Positions 17,702 to 27,123 of a DNA stretch of 64,000 nucleotides are shown here, piece after piece. The number at the start of each line of letters is the position of its first letter. Within the stretch, counting starts at the first letter, position 1. The stretch covers positions 1,736,001 through 1,800,000 of the forward strand of contig NZ_CP029190.1 of NCBI RefSeq assembly GCF_008642295.1, read 5' to 3'. Under the pieces are notes generated by a model, which worked only from the letters and a program-made list of their open reading frames with translations, was not told where the DNA came from and ran no database searches. The position numbers and the translations under genes were made by a program. Origin of the DNA: Streptomyces venezuelae. GTDB lineage: Bacteria; Actinomycetota; Actinomycetes; Streptomycetales; Streptomycetaceae.

Positions 17702-18489
17702 GCGACGGCCTCCTTCTCCTGTTGCCGGGCCCGGGCCACCTCGTCGTGGAGGAGCGTCCAGACCTCATGGCGGTAGCGGGCGAATTCCGGGCTGGAACGC
17801 AGGTCCTCGCCCAGCAGTGCGGACCGGTCGCCGAACGACACCGGGACCACCTCCTTGATGCGGCCCGGGCGTGAGGTCATCACCGCCACCCGCTGCCCGA
17901 GGTAGACGGCCTCCTCGATGCCGTGGGTGATGAAGACGATCGTCTTGCCGGTGCTCTGCCAGATCCGCCGCAGCTCGTCCTGGAGCGATTCCCTGGTCTG
18001 GGCGTCCAGCGCCGCGAACGGCTCGTCCATCAGCAGCACGTCCGGGTCGTACGCGAGCGAGCGGGCGATCGCGACCCGCTGGCGCATGCCGCCGGACAGC
18101 TCGTGCGGGTGCCGCCCCTCGAACCCGGTCAGGCCGACCAGGTCGAGGAACTCCCGGGCGCGGGCCGCGCGCTGCCGCCGCGGCACGCCGGTGGCCTCCA
18201 GCCCGAACTCGACGTTGCCCTGCGCCGTGCGCCAGGGCAGCAGTGCGTACTGCTGGAAGACGATGCCGCGGTCCAGGCCCGGCCCGGTGACCGGGCGGCC
18301 GTTGAGGAGGATCCGTCCGCCGCTGGGGCGGGCCAGCCCGCCCAGCAGGTCCAGCAGGGTGGACTTGCCGCAGCCGCTCGGACCGACGACCACCGTGAAC
18401 TCGCCGTCGGCGATCTCCAGGTCGATCCCGTCGAGGGCGGTGAACTCCCCGAAGGTCTTGCGTACTCCGTCGAAGACGATGTGGGCCAT
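17698..18489 (-). CDS. ssuB: Sulfonate-type ABC transporter ATPase
   Basis: 263 residues. Walker A GPSGCGKST near residue 38, signature LSGGMRQRVAIARSLAYDPDVLLMDEPFAALD with Walker B, and switch histidine in FITHGIEEAVYLG. Standard NitT/TauT-family ATPase that powers the permease it overlaps by four bases. The start is ten bases after the SsuA stop, fitting a single transcript. Confidence 0.95.
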   Translation of the reverse strand: MAHIVFDGVRKTFGEFTALDGIDLEIADGEFTVVVGPSGCGKSTLLDLLGGLARPSGGRILLNGRPVTGPGLDRGIVFQQYALLPWRTAQGNVEFGLEATGVPRRQRAARAREFLDLVGLTGFEGRHPHELSGGMRQRVAIARSLAYDPDVLLMDEPFAALDAQTRESLQDELRRIWQSTGKTIVFITHGIEEAVYLGQRVAVMTSRPGRIKEVVPVSFGDRSALLGEDLRSSPEFARYRHEVWTLLHDEVARARQQEKEAVA

Positions 18490-18498
18490 GGCCGCTCC

Positions 18499-19539
18499 TC
18501 ACCCCTTTCCGGGTGTGTGTGCGTTGAACTCGTTCGTGTAGAGGCCGGAGGCGGTCAGCTGCCCCTTCTTCACCTCGCCGCGGTCGCCCAGCCAGTCGAG
18601 CCAGAGCTGGAACGCCTTGTCCTCGATGCGCCCGCCGGTCTCGGCGACGCCGTAGGAGCGCCAGTACTTCAGCACCGCGGTGTCCTCGTTCCGCCCGCGC
18701 TGTGTGACGATCTCCGTCATCCGGGCGATCACCTGGTCCTGCGGGGTGGTGCGGGACCACTCGATGGCCTGGGCCACGCCTGTGACGAAGGTCCGGGCGG
18801 TGTCCGGGTTGTCCTTCAGGAAGCGCTGGGTCATGACGTACGAACCTGCGCTGAAGGCGCCCAGCAGCTCGAAGTCGGTGAACAGCGGCCGGATGCCGCC
18901 GGCCGCGAGGGCCTTGTCGCGCAGTACGCCGCCGAGCACGCCGACCTGGATCTGGCCCTGGCGGAGGGCCTGTTCGGTGTTGACGGGCGGCACGACGAGG
19001 GATTCGACCTTGGCGGCCTCGGACTTCGACAGGCCGTTGCGGGCGAGGTAGATCTCCAGCAGGGCCTGGGCGTGCGCGCCCAGGGTGTTCATGCCGACCT
19101 TCTTGCCGATCAGGTCCCGGGCGGACCGGATGGGGCTGTCCTCCAGGACGTAGTAGCCGCTGTAGGCCTGCCGGTCGCTGCCGTAGTAGGAGATCACCGC
19201 CTTGATGGGGGCCTTGGCGGAGGCGAGCTTGACGATCGCGCCGTTGAACGCGCCGCCGAAGTGGATCTGGCCGGTGGCGGCCGACTGGATGTCCTGGGGG
19301 CCGCTGATGGTGTTGCCGGTCCATTCGAGCTTCAGGTCCTTCAAGTACCCGAGATCGGCGGCGAGCTCGGGCAGGGTGACCTGGCCCACGGCCCCCTGGT
19401 ACTTGAGGGTCTTGACCTGGCCTCCGGCGCCGCCGCCCGTGGCGGTGGCCGTGCCGCAGCTCACCGCTGCCGCCGAGATGCCGAGCAGGGTGAGGAACTG
19501 GCGCCGGGAGGTGGTGGGCGGGGTGAGTGCTGCGGGCAT
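18499..19539 (-). CDS. ssuA: Sulfonate-type ABC substrate-binding lipoprotein
   Basis: 346 residues. The N-terminus has a twin-arginine pattern SRRQFLTLLG (11-20) followed by a lipobox AVSC with the lipidated Cys at 28, so it is probably exported by Tat and anchored to the membrane. The body is a NMT1/ABC-type solute-binding protein: LKYQGAVGQVTLPELAADLGYLK and PIRSARDLIGKKVGMN near residue 140. It captures a sulfonate for the SsuBC pair. Flanked by the FMN reductase upstream and the ATPase downstream. Confidence 0.93.
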   Translation of the reverse strand: MPAALTPPTTSRRQFLTLLGISAAAVSCGTATATGGGAGGQVKTLKYQGAVGQVTLPELAADLGYLKDLKLEWTGNTISGPQDIQSAATGQIHFGGAFNGAIVKLASAKAPIKAVISYYGSDRQAYSGYYVLEDSPIRSARDLIGKKVGMNTLGAHAQALLEIYLARNGLSKSEAAKVESLVVPPVNTEQALRQGQIQVGVLGGVLRDKALAAGGIRPLFTDFELLGAFSAGSYVMTQRFLKDNPDTARTFVTGVAQAIEWSRTTPQDQVIARMTEIVTQRGRNEDTAVLKYWRSYGVAETGGRIEDKAFQLWLDWLGDRGEVKKGQLTASGLYTNEFNAHTPGKG

Positions 19540-19582
19540 GGTCGTGGTTCCTTGTCGCGGATGCGTGGCGGGCGGAGGTCGG

Positions 19583-20155
19583 TCAGGTGGTGACGGCGGC
19601 GGTGGCGGCGGTGGCAGTGGCAGTGGCGGCGTTCACGGCGTACGCGAATTCGTCGACGGCCTGGTAGAGGTCGAGTTCGGCCTCGGGGCGCAGCCGGTCC
19701 GGCTGTCCGGCCCCGCGCTCGATCGTGGAGTCGAGGAGGAACCGGCCGGCGGTGACGTGCCGAGCGCCGAGTGCGGCCAGGACCGGGCGCAGGGCGTAGT
19801 CGATGGTGAGGACGTGGGCGAGGCTGCCGCCGGTGGTGAGCGGCAGGACGGTCTTGCCGGCCAGGCCGTCCTGTGGGAGCAGATCGAGGAAGGCCTTGAG
19901 GATCCCCGTGTACGAGGCCTTGTAGACGGGTGTGGCGATGACCAGGCCGTCGGCTTCGGCCACGGCCGCCAGGGCGCTCCGCAGTTCGGGCTGCCCGGTG
20001 CGGGCGGCGAGCAGGTCGGCCGCGGGGAGCTCGCGTACCGCCAGGTGGGCGGTGTCGAGACCGGCGTGGGCGAGGCGGCGCAGCGCGTGATCGGTGACGA
20101 CCGCGGTGCGGGAGTGGACGGAGGGGCTGCCGGTGAGGGCGAGGATGCGGGGCAC
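19583..20155 (-). CDS. ssuE: NADPH-dependent FMN reductase, SsuE/MsuE type
   Basis: 190 residues from GTG 20155 (VPRILALTGSPS), with GGAAAG upstream. The flavodoxin-like fold shows the phosphate loop TGSPSVHSRT and the DGLVIATPVYKASYTGILKAFLDLLP segment typical of SsuE. It supplies reduced FMN to the two-component monooxygenase encoded at the end of this operon. The C-terminus is a low-complexity Ala/Thr run coded by GGCGGT-type repeats. Confidence 0.92.
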   Translation of the reverse strand: MPRILALTGSPSVHSRTAVVTDHALRRLAHAGLDTAHLAVRELPAADLLAARTGQPELRSALAAVAEADGLVIATPVYKASYTGILKAFLDLLPQDGLAGKTVLPLTTGGSLAHVLTIDYALRPVLAALGARHVTAGRFLLDSTIERGAGQPDRLRPEAELDLYQAVDEFAYAVNAATATATAATAAVTT

Positions 20156-20184
20156 GGGTTCTCTTTCCGGGGCGGCGCGGTCGG

Positions 20185-21129
20185 TCAGGCGGAGGGAGAG
20201 GCAGCGGAGGCGCCGGAGGGGATGCCGAAGGAGGGGGCGGGCACGGTCTCGGGGCTGAGCAGCACGGAGGGGCGGCCGTCCGGGCCGACCGGGACGTCCC
20301 CGTCGACGGTGACCCGGCGCAGGGTGCGCTCGTGGTCGTCGGAGTCGTCGACGCCGTAGTGCTGGGTGGCGCGGTTGTCCCAGATGGCGACGTCTCCGGG
20401 CTGCCACTGGTGGCGGACGGTGTTCTCCGGCCTTTCGATGTGGCTCTGGAAGAGGTCCACCAGGGTGCGGGAGTCGCGGCCGGTGAGCCCCTGGATGCGC
20501 TGGACGAAGTTGCCGAGGAGCAGGGTGCGCTCGCCGGTCTCGGGGTGGACGCGGACCACCGGGTGCTCGGTCAGGAACGTGGTGGAGGTGAACACCTCGC
20601 GGTACTGGGCGAGTGCCTCGGGCAGGGCCTCGGGCTTGAGGGCGGCGTAGTCGTACTCGTTGGAGTGGACGGCGCGCAGGCTGTCGGCGAGGGCCCGGAG
20701 CGGCTCGGGAAGGTGGGCGTAGGCGGTGGCGGTGTTGGCCCAGAGGGTGTTGCCGCCGTAGGGCGGGAGGGTGACGGCGCGCAGGATGGAGAAGGCCGGG
20801 TAGGCCGGGACGAAGGTGACGTCGGTGTGCCATTGGTTGGCCCGGGCGCCGTGGTGGGAGTCGATGCCGAGGGCGTAACGGCCGTCGGCGGAGGGGACGG
20901 TGGGGTGGGCGACCGGGGTCCCGAGGAGACGGGCGAAGGCCTCGTGGCCGGCCTCGTCGAGGTGGTCCTGGCCGCGGAAGAAGACGACCTTGTGGGCGAG
21001 CAGGGCGGCGCGGATGCCGGTGACGGTCTCGGGGGCGAGGTCGCCGCCGAGGCGTACGTCGCCGATTTCGGCGCCGATCCGGCCGCCGATCCGGGTGACG
21101 GTGAGCTCGGTGTGGGTGGCCGTGGTCAT
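20185..21129 (-). CDS. tauD: TauD/TfdA-family alpha-ketoglutarate dioxygenase
   Basis: 314 residues from ATG 21129. Fe(II)/2-oxoglutarate dioxygenase with the HxD pair in [10 protein letters not shown] (about residues 100-102), the distal His in TQHYGVDD near residue 258, and the 2-OG-binding Arg in [12 protein letters not shown]. The substrates of the family are taurine, other sulfonates, alkyl sulfates or 2,4-D. It is the first gene of a sulfonate import and desulfurisation operon, which points to sulfite release from a sulfonate or sulfate ester. The exact substrate is not determined. Confidence 0.92.
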   Translation of the reverse strand: MTTATHTELTVTRIGGRIGAEIGDVRLGGDLAPETVTGIRAALLAHKVVFFRGQDHLDEAGHEAFARLLGTPVAHPTVPSADGRYALGIDSHHGARANQWHTDVTFVPAYPAFSILRAVTLPPYGGNTLWANTATAYAHLPEPLRALADSLRAVHSNEYDYAALKPEALPEALAQYREVFTSTTFLTEHPVVRVHPETGERTLLLGNFVQRIQGLTGRDSRTLVDLFQSHIERPENTVRHQWQPGDVAIWDNRATQHYGVDDSDDHERTLRRVTVDGDVPVGPDGRPSVLLSPETVPAPSFGIPSGASAASPSA

Positions 21130-21360
21130 GGGAGCACTCCTGGGGGAAACAAGGGGAGGACAGGGGCAGGAAGCGTCAGGAAAGGGGTGGGTAAGCGGAG
21201 GAATTGGCGCATTTCGCAACGGTGGAAGCACGAGCGCGACGAGCGGAGCGGGCGCGGAGCAGAGCGGTACGGAGCCGGCGCGGGCACCGGGGGTGTTCGG
21301 AGCCCGCGCCGACGGCTCGGCGGGGTGGTGCAGTCGAAGACGCGGGGGCGCACGGCCGGG

Positions 21361-21381
21361 CCGGGCCCTCGGGCGGCCCGG
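21361..21381 (-). promoter_or_regulatory. GC stem-loop in sulfonate operon leader
   Basis: CCGGGCC (21361-21367) pairs exactly with GGCCCGG (21375-21381) across a seven-base loop, in the leader between the Cys-rich ORF and tauD. There is no T-run after it, so it could be an attenuator stem, a pause site or chance in GC-rich DNA. Confidence 0.35.
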
Positions 21382-21421
21382 GGGAAGTGGGCGGGCCCGG
21401 GAGAGTGGGCGGCGCGAGCCG

Positions 21422-21526
21422 CTAGCGGCAGACGGGGGCCGGACAGCAGCGGCCCGGACACCCGCCCGGTACGAGGACCGGGCCGGGGGTGTGGAGCCGC
21501 GGGGCGAGGGATTCGGTCGCGGACAT
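21422..21526 (-). CDS. Cys-rich putative leader peptide of the sulfonate operon
   Basis: A 34-codon ORF starting at ATG 21526 and ending [12 protein letters not shown]: four cysteines in the last twelve residues and none before. It lies about 300 bp upstream of tauD in the same direction. Actinobacterial sulfur operons are known to carry short upstream ORFs with clustered Cys codons that sense cysteine or charged tRNA-Cys by attenuation; position and composition fit that idea. The ribosome site is weak (GGGCC), and the larger frame is open to 21757, so coding is inferred and not proven. Confidence 0.45.
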   Translation of the reverse strand: MSATESLAPRLHTPGPVLVPGGCPGRCCPAPVCR

Positions 21527-21906
21527 GGCCCGGAGCGTGTCAGCGCCCCCGGAACGGGTCAAGGGGCGCCCTGGGCGCCCGGAGCGGGCCGGAGCGGCGG
21601 ACGCCGCTCGCCCGGCTGCCCGCAAGGACCCTCGCACCACCCCGCCACACCGACGCTGACCTGCGAATTCGACGGGTCGCACGAACGTCCGCGGGGAGCG
21701 CTGACCAACCGGTCGGTCCCGCCTGGGGATTTCACGGCCCCGCAATGCCACCGCCACGCAGTGGACGGAGGGGCCGATGTGCGTCGGCGCGCATCGATCC
21801 GGCCGGGGGGCCGCCGTGGCCGAATCCGATCGGACCGCTGGTCAGCGAGCTGCCGGGGTCAACCGGAAGGGCCGTTCCATCCGATCCGTCCTCTTTCAGC
21901 TGAGAG

Positions 21907-21958
21907 GGCGAGATCACATCCGGCGCTTATGGTCTCGCCTGAGCGGCCCCCCTAGCAT
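21907..21958 (+). promoter_or_regulatory. mutA promoter region, possibly leaderless
   Basis: A TAGCAT -10 candidate (21953-21958) lies only seven bases before the mutA ATG, and no Shine-Dalgarno precedes that ATG, which fits a leaderless transcript. A perfect 7-bp inverted repeat, GGCGAGA (21907-21913) and TCTCGCC (21933-21939), covers the -35 region and could be an operator. Confidence 0.35.
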
Positions 21959-21965
21959 TCGAGCC

Positions 21966-23870
21966 ATGACGGTCCTGCCTGATGACGGGCTCTCCCTGGC
22001 CGCCGAGTTCCCTGACGCGACACATGAGCAGTGGCAGCGCCTGGTAGAAGGCGTACTGCGCAAGTCGGGCAAGGAAGCCTCCGGCACGGCCGCGGAAGAC
22101 GCGTTGTCCACCCAGCTCGAGGACGGGCTCCGCACCCGCCCGCTCTACACCGCGGTCCCCGCGGCCACCACGGCCGCCACTGCCGCGCCCACTCCCGCCG
22201 AGGCCCGGCCCGAGACCGGACTGCCCGGTTTTGCGCCTTTCGTCCGCGGGGGCCGGGCGGCCGGCAATGTGGCTTCCGGCTGGGACGTACGGCAGCGGCT
22301 GGTCCACACCGATCCGGCCCGGCTCAACGAGGCGGTCCTCGCCGATCTGGAGAACGGGGTCACCTCGCTCTGGATCACCGTGGGTCAGGGCGGAATTCCG
22401 GTCTCCGGTCTCGCCCGGGCGCTCGACGGGGTCTATCTCGACCTGGCTCCGGTGGCCCTGGACGCAGGCGCGGAATATGCCGAGGCCGCGGCCGAGTTGC
22501 TGCGCCTGTACGCCGAACGCGGGGTGCCCGCGGAGGCGGTGCACGGCAGCCTGGGCGCCGACCCGCTGGGCCACGAGGCCCGCACCGGCGAGGCCCTCGA
22601 CCCGGCTCCGGCCCTGGAGCTGGCCCGGCAGAACGCCGCCGGGCGGCCCGGCCTGCGCACCTTCACCGTGGATGCGCTGCCGTACCACGAGGCGGGCGGT
22701 TCGGCCGCCGAGGAACTGGGCCTGTCCCTGGCCACCGGTGTGGCCTACCTGCGCGCCCTCACCGAGGGCGGCCTCTCCACCGAAGCGGCCTTCGGGCAGC
22801 TGGAGTTCCGCTACGCGGCCACCGCCGACCAGTTCCTGACCATCGCCAAGCTGCGCGCCGCCCGCCGGCTGTGGGCCCGGATCGCCGAGGCCTCGGGGGC
22901 CCCGGAGGCCGGCGCCCAGCGGCAGCACGCGGTGACCTCGCCGGTGATGATGACCCGTCGCGACCCGTGGGTGAACATGCTGCGCACCACCGTGGCCTGC
23001 ATGGCCGCCGGGGTGGGCGGTGCGGACTCGGTCACCGTGCTCCCCTTCGACCACGAGCTGGGCCTGCCGGACGCGTTCGCCCGCCGGATCGCCCGCAACA
23101 CCTCCACCGTGCTGCTGGAGGAGTCCCACCTGGCCCGGGTGATCGACCCGGCCGGCGGCTCCTGGTACGTGGAACAGCTCACCGACGAACTCGCCCAGGC
23201 CGCCTGGGAGTTCTTCCAGACCGTCGAGAAGGCCGGCGGTCAGGCCGCCGCCCTGCGCTCCGGCCTGGTCGCCGAGCGGCTCGCCGCCACCTGGGCCACC
23301 CGCTCGAAGCGGCTGGCCACCCGCCGCGAGCCCGTCACCGGGGTCAGCGAGTTCCCGCTGCTCTCCGAGAAGCTGCCGGCCCGCGAGCCGGCCCCCGCCG
23401 CGGCCTCCGGCGGTCTCCCCCGGGTCCGCCGCGACGAGGCGTACGAGGCGCTGCGCGCCCGCTCGGACGCTCACCTCGCGGCCACCGGTGCCCGGCCGCG
23501 GATCTTCCTGGCCGCGCTCGGCCCGGCCGCCGCGCACACCGCACGCGCCACCTTCGCCGCGAACCTGTTCCAGGCGGGCGGTATCGAGGCCGTCCACGAT
23601 CCGGTGTCGGTGGACCCGGAGACGGCCGGTCCGGCCTTCGCCGCGAGCGGCGCGGACGGCGGCATGGCCGTGCTCTGCTCCAGCGATGCCCTGTACGAGG
23701 AGCAGGCCGCCGCCGTGTCGTCGGCCCTGCGGGCGGCGGGTGCGACGACCGTGTTCCTCGCCGGCCGGCCCGGCACCGCCGAGGCGGCCGTGGACGAGTA
23801 CGTCTTCGCCGGCTGCGACGCGGTGGCCGTGCTGTCCTCCGTACTCGACCGGATGGGAGTTGCCCGATGA
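21966..23870 (+). CDS. mutA: Methylmalonyl-CoA mutase small subunit
   Basis: 634 residues from ATG 21966 ([23 protein letters not shown]). TIM-barrel mutase domain with the family segments [20 protein letters not shown] and [34 protein letters not shown]. The C-terminal part resembles a B12-binding fold but lacks the DxHxxG cobalamin motif, as expected for the non-catalytic small subunit. It pairs with MutB to interconvert methylmalonyl-CoA and succinyl-CoA, which in Streptomyces supplies methylmalonyl-CoA extender units and clears propionate. ATGA overlap with mutB. Confidence 0.95.
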   Translation: MTVLPDDGLSLAAEFPDATHEQWQRLVEGVLRKSGKEASGTAAEDALSTQLEDGLRTRPLYTAVPAATTAATAAPTPAEARPETGLPGFAPFVRGGRAAGNVASGWDVRQRLVHTDPARLNEAVLADLENGVTSLWITVGQGGIPVSGLARALDGVYLDLAPVALDAGAEYAEAAAELLRLYAERGVPAEAVHGSLGADPLGHEARTGEALDPAPALELARQNAAGRPGLRTFTVDALPYHEAGGSAAEELGLSLATGVAYLRALTEGGLSTEAAFGQLEFRYAATADQFLTIAKLRAARRLWARIAEASGAPEAGAQRQHAVTSPVMMTRRDPWVNMLRTTVACMAAGVGGADSVTVLPFDHELGLPDAFARRIARNTSTVLLEESHLARVIDPAGGSWYVEQLTDELAQAAWEFFQTVEKAGGQAAALRSGLVAERLAATWATRSKRLATRREPVTGVSEFPLLSEKLPAREPAPAAASGGLPRVRRDEAYEALRARSDAHLAATGARPRIFLAALGPAAAHTARATFAANLFQAGGIEAVHDPVSVDPETAGPAFAASGADGGMAVLCSSDALYEEQAAAVSSALRAAGATTVFLAGRPGTAEAAVDEYVFAGCDAVAVLSSVLDRMGVAR

Positions 23871-26056
23871 GCATCCCCGATTTCTCCGAGCTGTCGCTCG
23901 GCAGCCCGGGCGGCGCGTCCGGGGCCACCGAGGACCAGTGGCGGGCGGCCGTCAAGGAGTCCACCGGCACCGCCGCCTCGGACCTGCTGTGGGAGACCCC
24001 CGAGGGCATCGGCGTGCAGCCGCTGTACACCGGGCGGGACCTGGAGGGCCTGGACTTCCTGGGCACCTACCCGGGCGTGGCCCCGTACCTGCGCGGCCCG
24101 TACCCGACGATGTACGTCAACCAGCCCTGGACGATCCGGCAGTACGCGGGCTTCTCCACCGCCGAGGAGTCCAACGCCTTCTACCGGCGCAACCTCGCGG
24201 CCGGCCAGAAGGGCCTGTCGGTCGCCTTCGACCTGCCGACCCACCGGGGCTACGACAGCGACCACCCGCGGGTGACCGGCGATGTCGGCATGGCGGGCGT
24301 GGCGATCGACTCGATCTACGACATGCGGCAGCTGTTCGACGGCATTCCGCTGGACAAGATGTCCGTCTCGATGACCATGAACGGCGCGGTGCTGCCGGTC
24401 CTGGCCCTCTACATCGTGGCGGCGGAGGAGCAGGGCGTCTCGCCCGACAAGCTCGCCGGGACCATTCAGAACGACATCCTCAAAGAGTTCATGGTCCGCA
24501 ACACCTACATCTACCCGCCGAAGCCGTCGATGCGGATCATCTCCGACATCTTCGCCTTCACCTCGCAGAACATGCCGCGCTACAACTCCATCTCGATCTC
24601 CGGGTACCACATCCAGGAGGCGGGGGCCACGGCCGATCTGGAGCTGGCGTACACCCTCGCGGACGGGGTGGAGTACCTGCGGGCCGGGCAGGGGGCCGGG
24701 CTGGACGTGGACGCGTTCGCGCCGCGGCTGTCGTTCTTCTGGGCGATCGGCATGAACTTCTTCATGGAGGTCGCCAAGCTGCGCGCGGCCCGCCTGCTGT
24801 GGGCGAAGCTGGTCAAGCAGTTCGACCCGAAGAACAGCAAGTCGCTGAGCCTGCGCACCCATTCGCAGACCTCGGGCTGGTCGCTCACCGCACAGGACGT
24901 GTTCAACAACGTCACCCGTACCTGTATCGAGGCGATGGCCGCCACCCAGGGCCACACCCAGTCGCTGCACACCAACGCCCTCGACGAGGCCCTGGCCCTG
25001 CCGACGGACTTCTCCGCCCGGATCGCCCGCAACACCCAGCTGCTGCTCCAGCAGGAGTCGGGCACCTGCCGGGTCATCGACCCGTGGGGCGGCAGCGCGT
25101 ACGTCGAGAAGCTGACGTACGACCTGGCCCGCCGGGCCTGGCAGCACATCGAGGAGGTCGAGGCGGCCGGCGGTATGGCGCAGGCCATCGACGCGGGTAT
25201 CCCCAAGCTCCGGGTGGAGGAGGCCGCGGCCCGCACCCAGGCGCGCATCGACTCCGGCCGGCAGCCGGTGATCGGGGTCAACAAGTACCGGGTGGACTCG
25301 GACGAGCAGATCGAGGTCCTCAAGGTCGACAACTCCTCGGTGCGCTCTCAGCAGATCGCCAAGCTGCGGCGGCTCCGGGAGGAGCGCGAGGAGGCGGTCA
25401 CCCAGGACGCCCTGCGGGCGCTGACGAACGCGGCGGACCGCGGCGACGGCAACCTGCTCGCCCTGGCCGTGGACGCGGCGCGGGCGAAGGCGACGGTGGG
25501 CGAGATCTCGGACGCTCTGGAGAAGGTGTACGGGCGGCACGCGAGCCAGATCCGTACGATTTCCGGTGTGTACCGCAACGAAGCAGGGGAGTCCCCGTCG
25601 GTGGAGCGCACCCGCACCCTGGTGGACCGGTTCGAGGAGGCCGAGGGTCGGCGTCCCCGCATCCTGGTCGCCAAGATGGGCCAGGACGGGCACGACCGCG
25701 GCCAGAAGGTGATCGCGACCGCCTTCGCCGACCTCGGCTTCGACGTGGACGTCGGCCCGCTGTTCCAGACCCCGGCGGAGGTGGCCCGCCAGGCCGTCGA
25801 GGCGGACGTCCACGTGGTGGGCGTCTCCTCGCTGGCGGCCGGCCACCTGACCCTGGTCCCGGCGCTGCGCGAGCAGCTGGCGGAGGAGGGCCGCGAGGAC
25901 ATCATGATCGTGGTGGGCGGGGTGATCCCGCCGGCGGACATCCCCACCCTGCTGGAGATGGGTGCGACGGCGGTCTTCCCGCCGGGCACGATCATCCCGG
26001 ACGCGGCGCACGACCTGGTGACCCGGCTGGCCGGGGACCTCGGTCACGACCTCTAG
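23867..26056 (+). CDS. mutB: Methylmalonyl-CoA mutase large (catalytic) subunit
   Basis: 729 residues. Substrate barrel: [50 protein letters not shown] and [15 protein letters not shown]. The adenosylcobalamin domain at the C-terminus has [13 protein letters not shown] near residue 605 with the lower-ligand DxHxxG. It uses base-off/His-on coenzyme B12. The start at 23867 overlaps the mutA stop (ATGA), and meaB begins nine bases after its stop, so mutA-mutB-meaB form one operon. Confidence 0.97.
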   Translation: MSIPDFSELSLGSPGGASGATEDQWRAAVKESTGTAASDLLWETPEGIGVQPLYTGRDLEGLDFLGTYPGVAPYLRGPYPTMYVNQPWTIRQYAGFSTAEESNAFYRRNLAAGQKGLSVAFDLPTHRGYDSDHPRVTGDVGMAGVAIDSIYDMRQLFDGIPLDKMSVSMTMNGAVLPVLALYIVAAEEQGVSPDKLAGTIQNDILKEFMVRNTYIYPPKPSMRIISDIFAFTSQNMPRYNSISISGYHIQEAGATADLELAYTLADGVEYLRAGQGAGLDVDAFAPRLSFFWAIGMNFFMEVAKLRAARLLWAKLVKQFDPKNSKSLSLRTHSQTSGWSLTAQDVFNNVTRTCIEAMAATQGHTQSLHTNALDEALALPTDFSARIARNTQLLLQQESGTCRVIDPWGGSAYVEKLTYDLARRAWQHIEEVEAAGGMAQAIDAGIPKLRVEEAAARTQARIDSGRQPVIGVNKYRVDSDEQIEVLKVDNSSVRSQQIAKLRRLREEREEAVTQDALRALTNAADRGDGNLLALAVDAARAKATVGEISDALEKVYGRHASQIRTISGVYRNEAGESPSVERTRTLVDRFEEAEGRRPRILVAKMGQDGHDRGQKVIATAFADLGFDVDVGPLFQTPAEVARQAVEADVHVVGVSSLAAGHLTLVPALREQLAEEGREDIMIVVGGVIPPADIPTLLEMGATAVFPPGTIIPDAAHDLVTRLAGDLGHDL

Positions 26057-26065
26057 GCCGAGGGA

Positions 26066-27070
26066 ATGCCCCCGAGAATCGACATCGACGCGTACGCGAA
26101 GGGTGTACTCGACGGGAAGCGGGCGCTGGTGGCCCGCGCCATCACCCTCGTCGAGTCCACCCGCCCGGACCACCGGGCGCTGGCCCAACGCCTGTTGACG
26201 CAGCTCCTCCCGCATTCCGGCGCGGCGCGCCGGATCGGGATCAGCGGCGTCCCGGGCGTGGGCAAGTCCACCTTCATCGACGCGTTCGGCACGATGCTGA
26301 CGGCGCTCGGCCACCGGGTCGCCGTCCTCGCCGTGGACCCGTCCTCCACGCGTACCGGCGGCTCCATCCTCGGCGACAAGACGCGGATGGAACGCCTGGC
26401 CGTGGACCCTGCGGCATTCGTCCGGCCCTCGCCCTCGGCGGGCACCCTGGGCGGGGTCGCGAAGGCCACCCGCGAATCCATGATCGTGATGGAGGCGGCG
26501 GGCTACGACGTGATCCTGGTGGAAACGGTCGGCGTCGGCCAGTCCGAAACGACGGTCGCCGGCATGGTCGACTCCTTCCTCCTGCTCTCCCTGGCCCGTA
26601 CGGGCGACCAGCTGCAGGGCATCAAGAAGGGCGTCCTGGAGCTGGCGGACGTCCTGGCTGTCAACAAGGCGGACGGCCCGCACGAGCGCGAGGCCCGGTC
26701 GGCGGCCCGCGAACTCTCCGGCGCCCTGCGCCTGATGCACCCGGCGGACGCGGGCTGGACCCCGCCGGTCCTCACGTGCAGCGCCCGGGAGTCGACCGGC
26801 CTGGACGAGGTCTGGTCCCGCCTGGAGGCCCACCGCGAACTGCTGTCCGGCACCGGCCGCCTGACCGCCAAGCGGGCGGCCCAGCAGGTGGAATGGACCT
26901 GGTCGATGGTGCGGGAGGAACTGCTGGAGCGGCTCCGCTCGCACCCTGGGGTCCGGGGCGTGGCCCCGGAGCTCGAAGCGGCGGTCCGCGACGGCCGGCT
27001 GACCGCCACCTCGGCGGCGGACCGCATCCTGGCAACGTTCGGAGAGGCGGCGGGGGCGGCGGAGGCCTGA
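26066..27070 (+). CDS. meaB: Methylmalonyl-CoA mutase-associated GTPase
   Basis: 334 residues, SIMIBI-class G3E-like P-loop GTPase of the MeaB/ArgK family. P-loop GVPGVGKST near residue 57, VLAVDPSSTRTGGSILGDKTRME near residue 90, VETVGVGQSET with the switch, and base-recognition NKADG near residue 200. It gates cobalamin loading and protects MutAB from inactivation. The C-terminal dimerisation helix is present. Last gene of the mut operon. Confidence 0.96.
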   Translation: MPPRIDIDAYAKGVLDGKRALVARAITLVESTRPDHRALAQRLLTQLLPHSGAARRIGISGVPGVGKSTFIDAFGTMLTALGHRVAVLAVDPSSTRTGGSILGDKTRMERLAVDPAAFVRPSPSAGTLGGVAKATRESMIVMEAAGYDVILVETVGVGQSETTVAGMVDSFLLLSLARTGDQLQGIKKGVLELADVLAVNKADGPHEREARSAARELSGALRLMHPADAGWTPPVLTCSARESTGLDEVWSRLEAHRELLSGTGRLTAKRAAQQVEWTWSMVREELLERLRSHPGVRGVAPELEAAVRDGRLTATSAADRILATFGEAAGAAEA

Positions 27071-27082
27071 GAGCCTGCGGCC

Positions 27083-27123
27083 CCCGCCCCGGCCGCTGTC
27101 CCTGTCCCATGTCCCGGGGCGGG
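27083..27123. terminator. Convergent terminator between meaB and the NACHT gene
   Basis: CCCGCCCCGG (27083-27092) pairs perfectly with CCGGGGCGGG (27114-27123), a 10-bp stem between two convergent genes. There is no T-run; this is common for high-GC actinobacterial terminators. Confidence 0.55.

Larger units (their letters stand above)
21130..21965. other. Long intergenic region between divergent tauD operon and mutA
   Basis: About 835 bp without a conserved protein gene. On the minus side it holds a Cys-rich 34-codon leader ORF (21422-21526) and, downstream of it, a strong GC hairpin (21361-21381). On the plus side it holds the mutA promoter region, with a 7-bp inverted repeat at 21907-21939 and a TAGCAT -10 (21953-21958). 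The remaining open frames are composition-driven and Arg/Pro/Gly rich. Confidence 0.7.
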
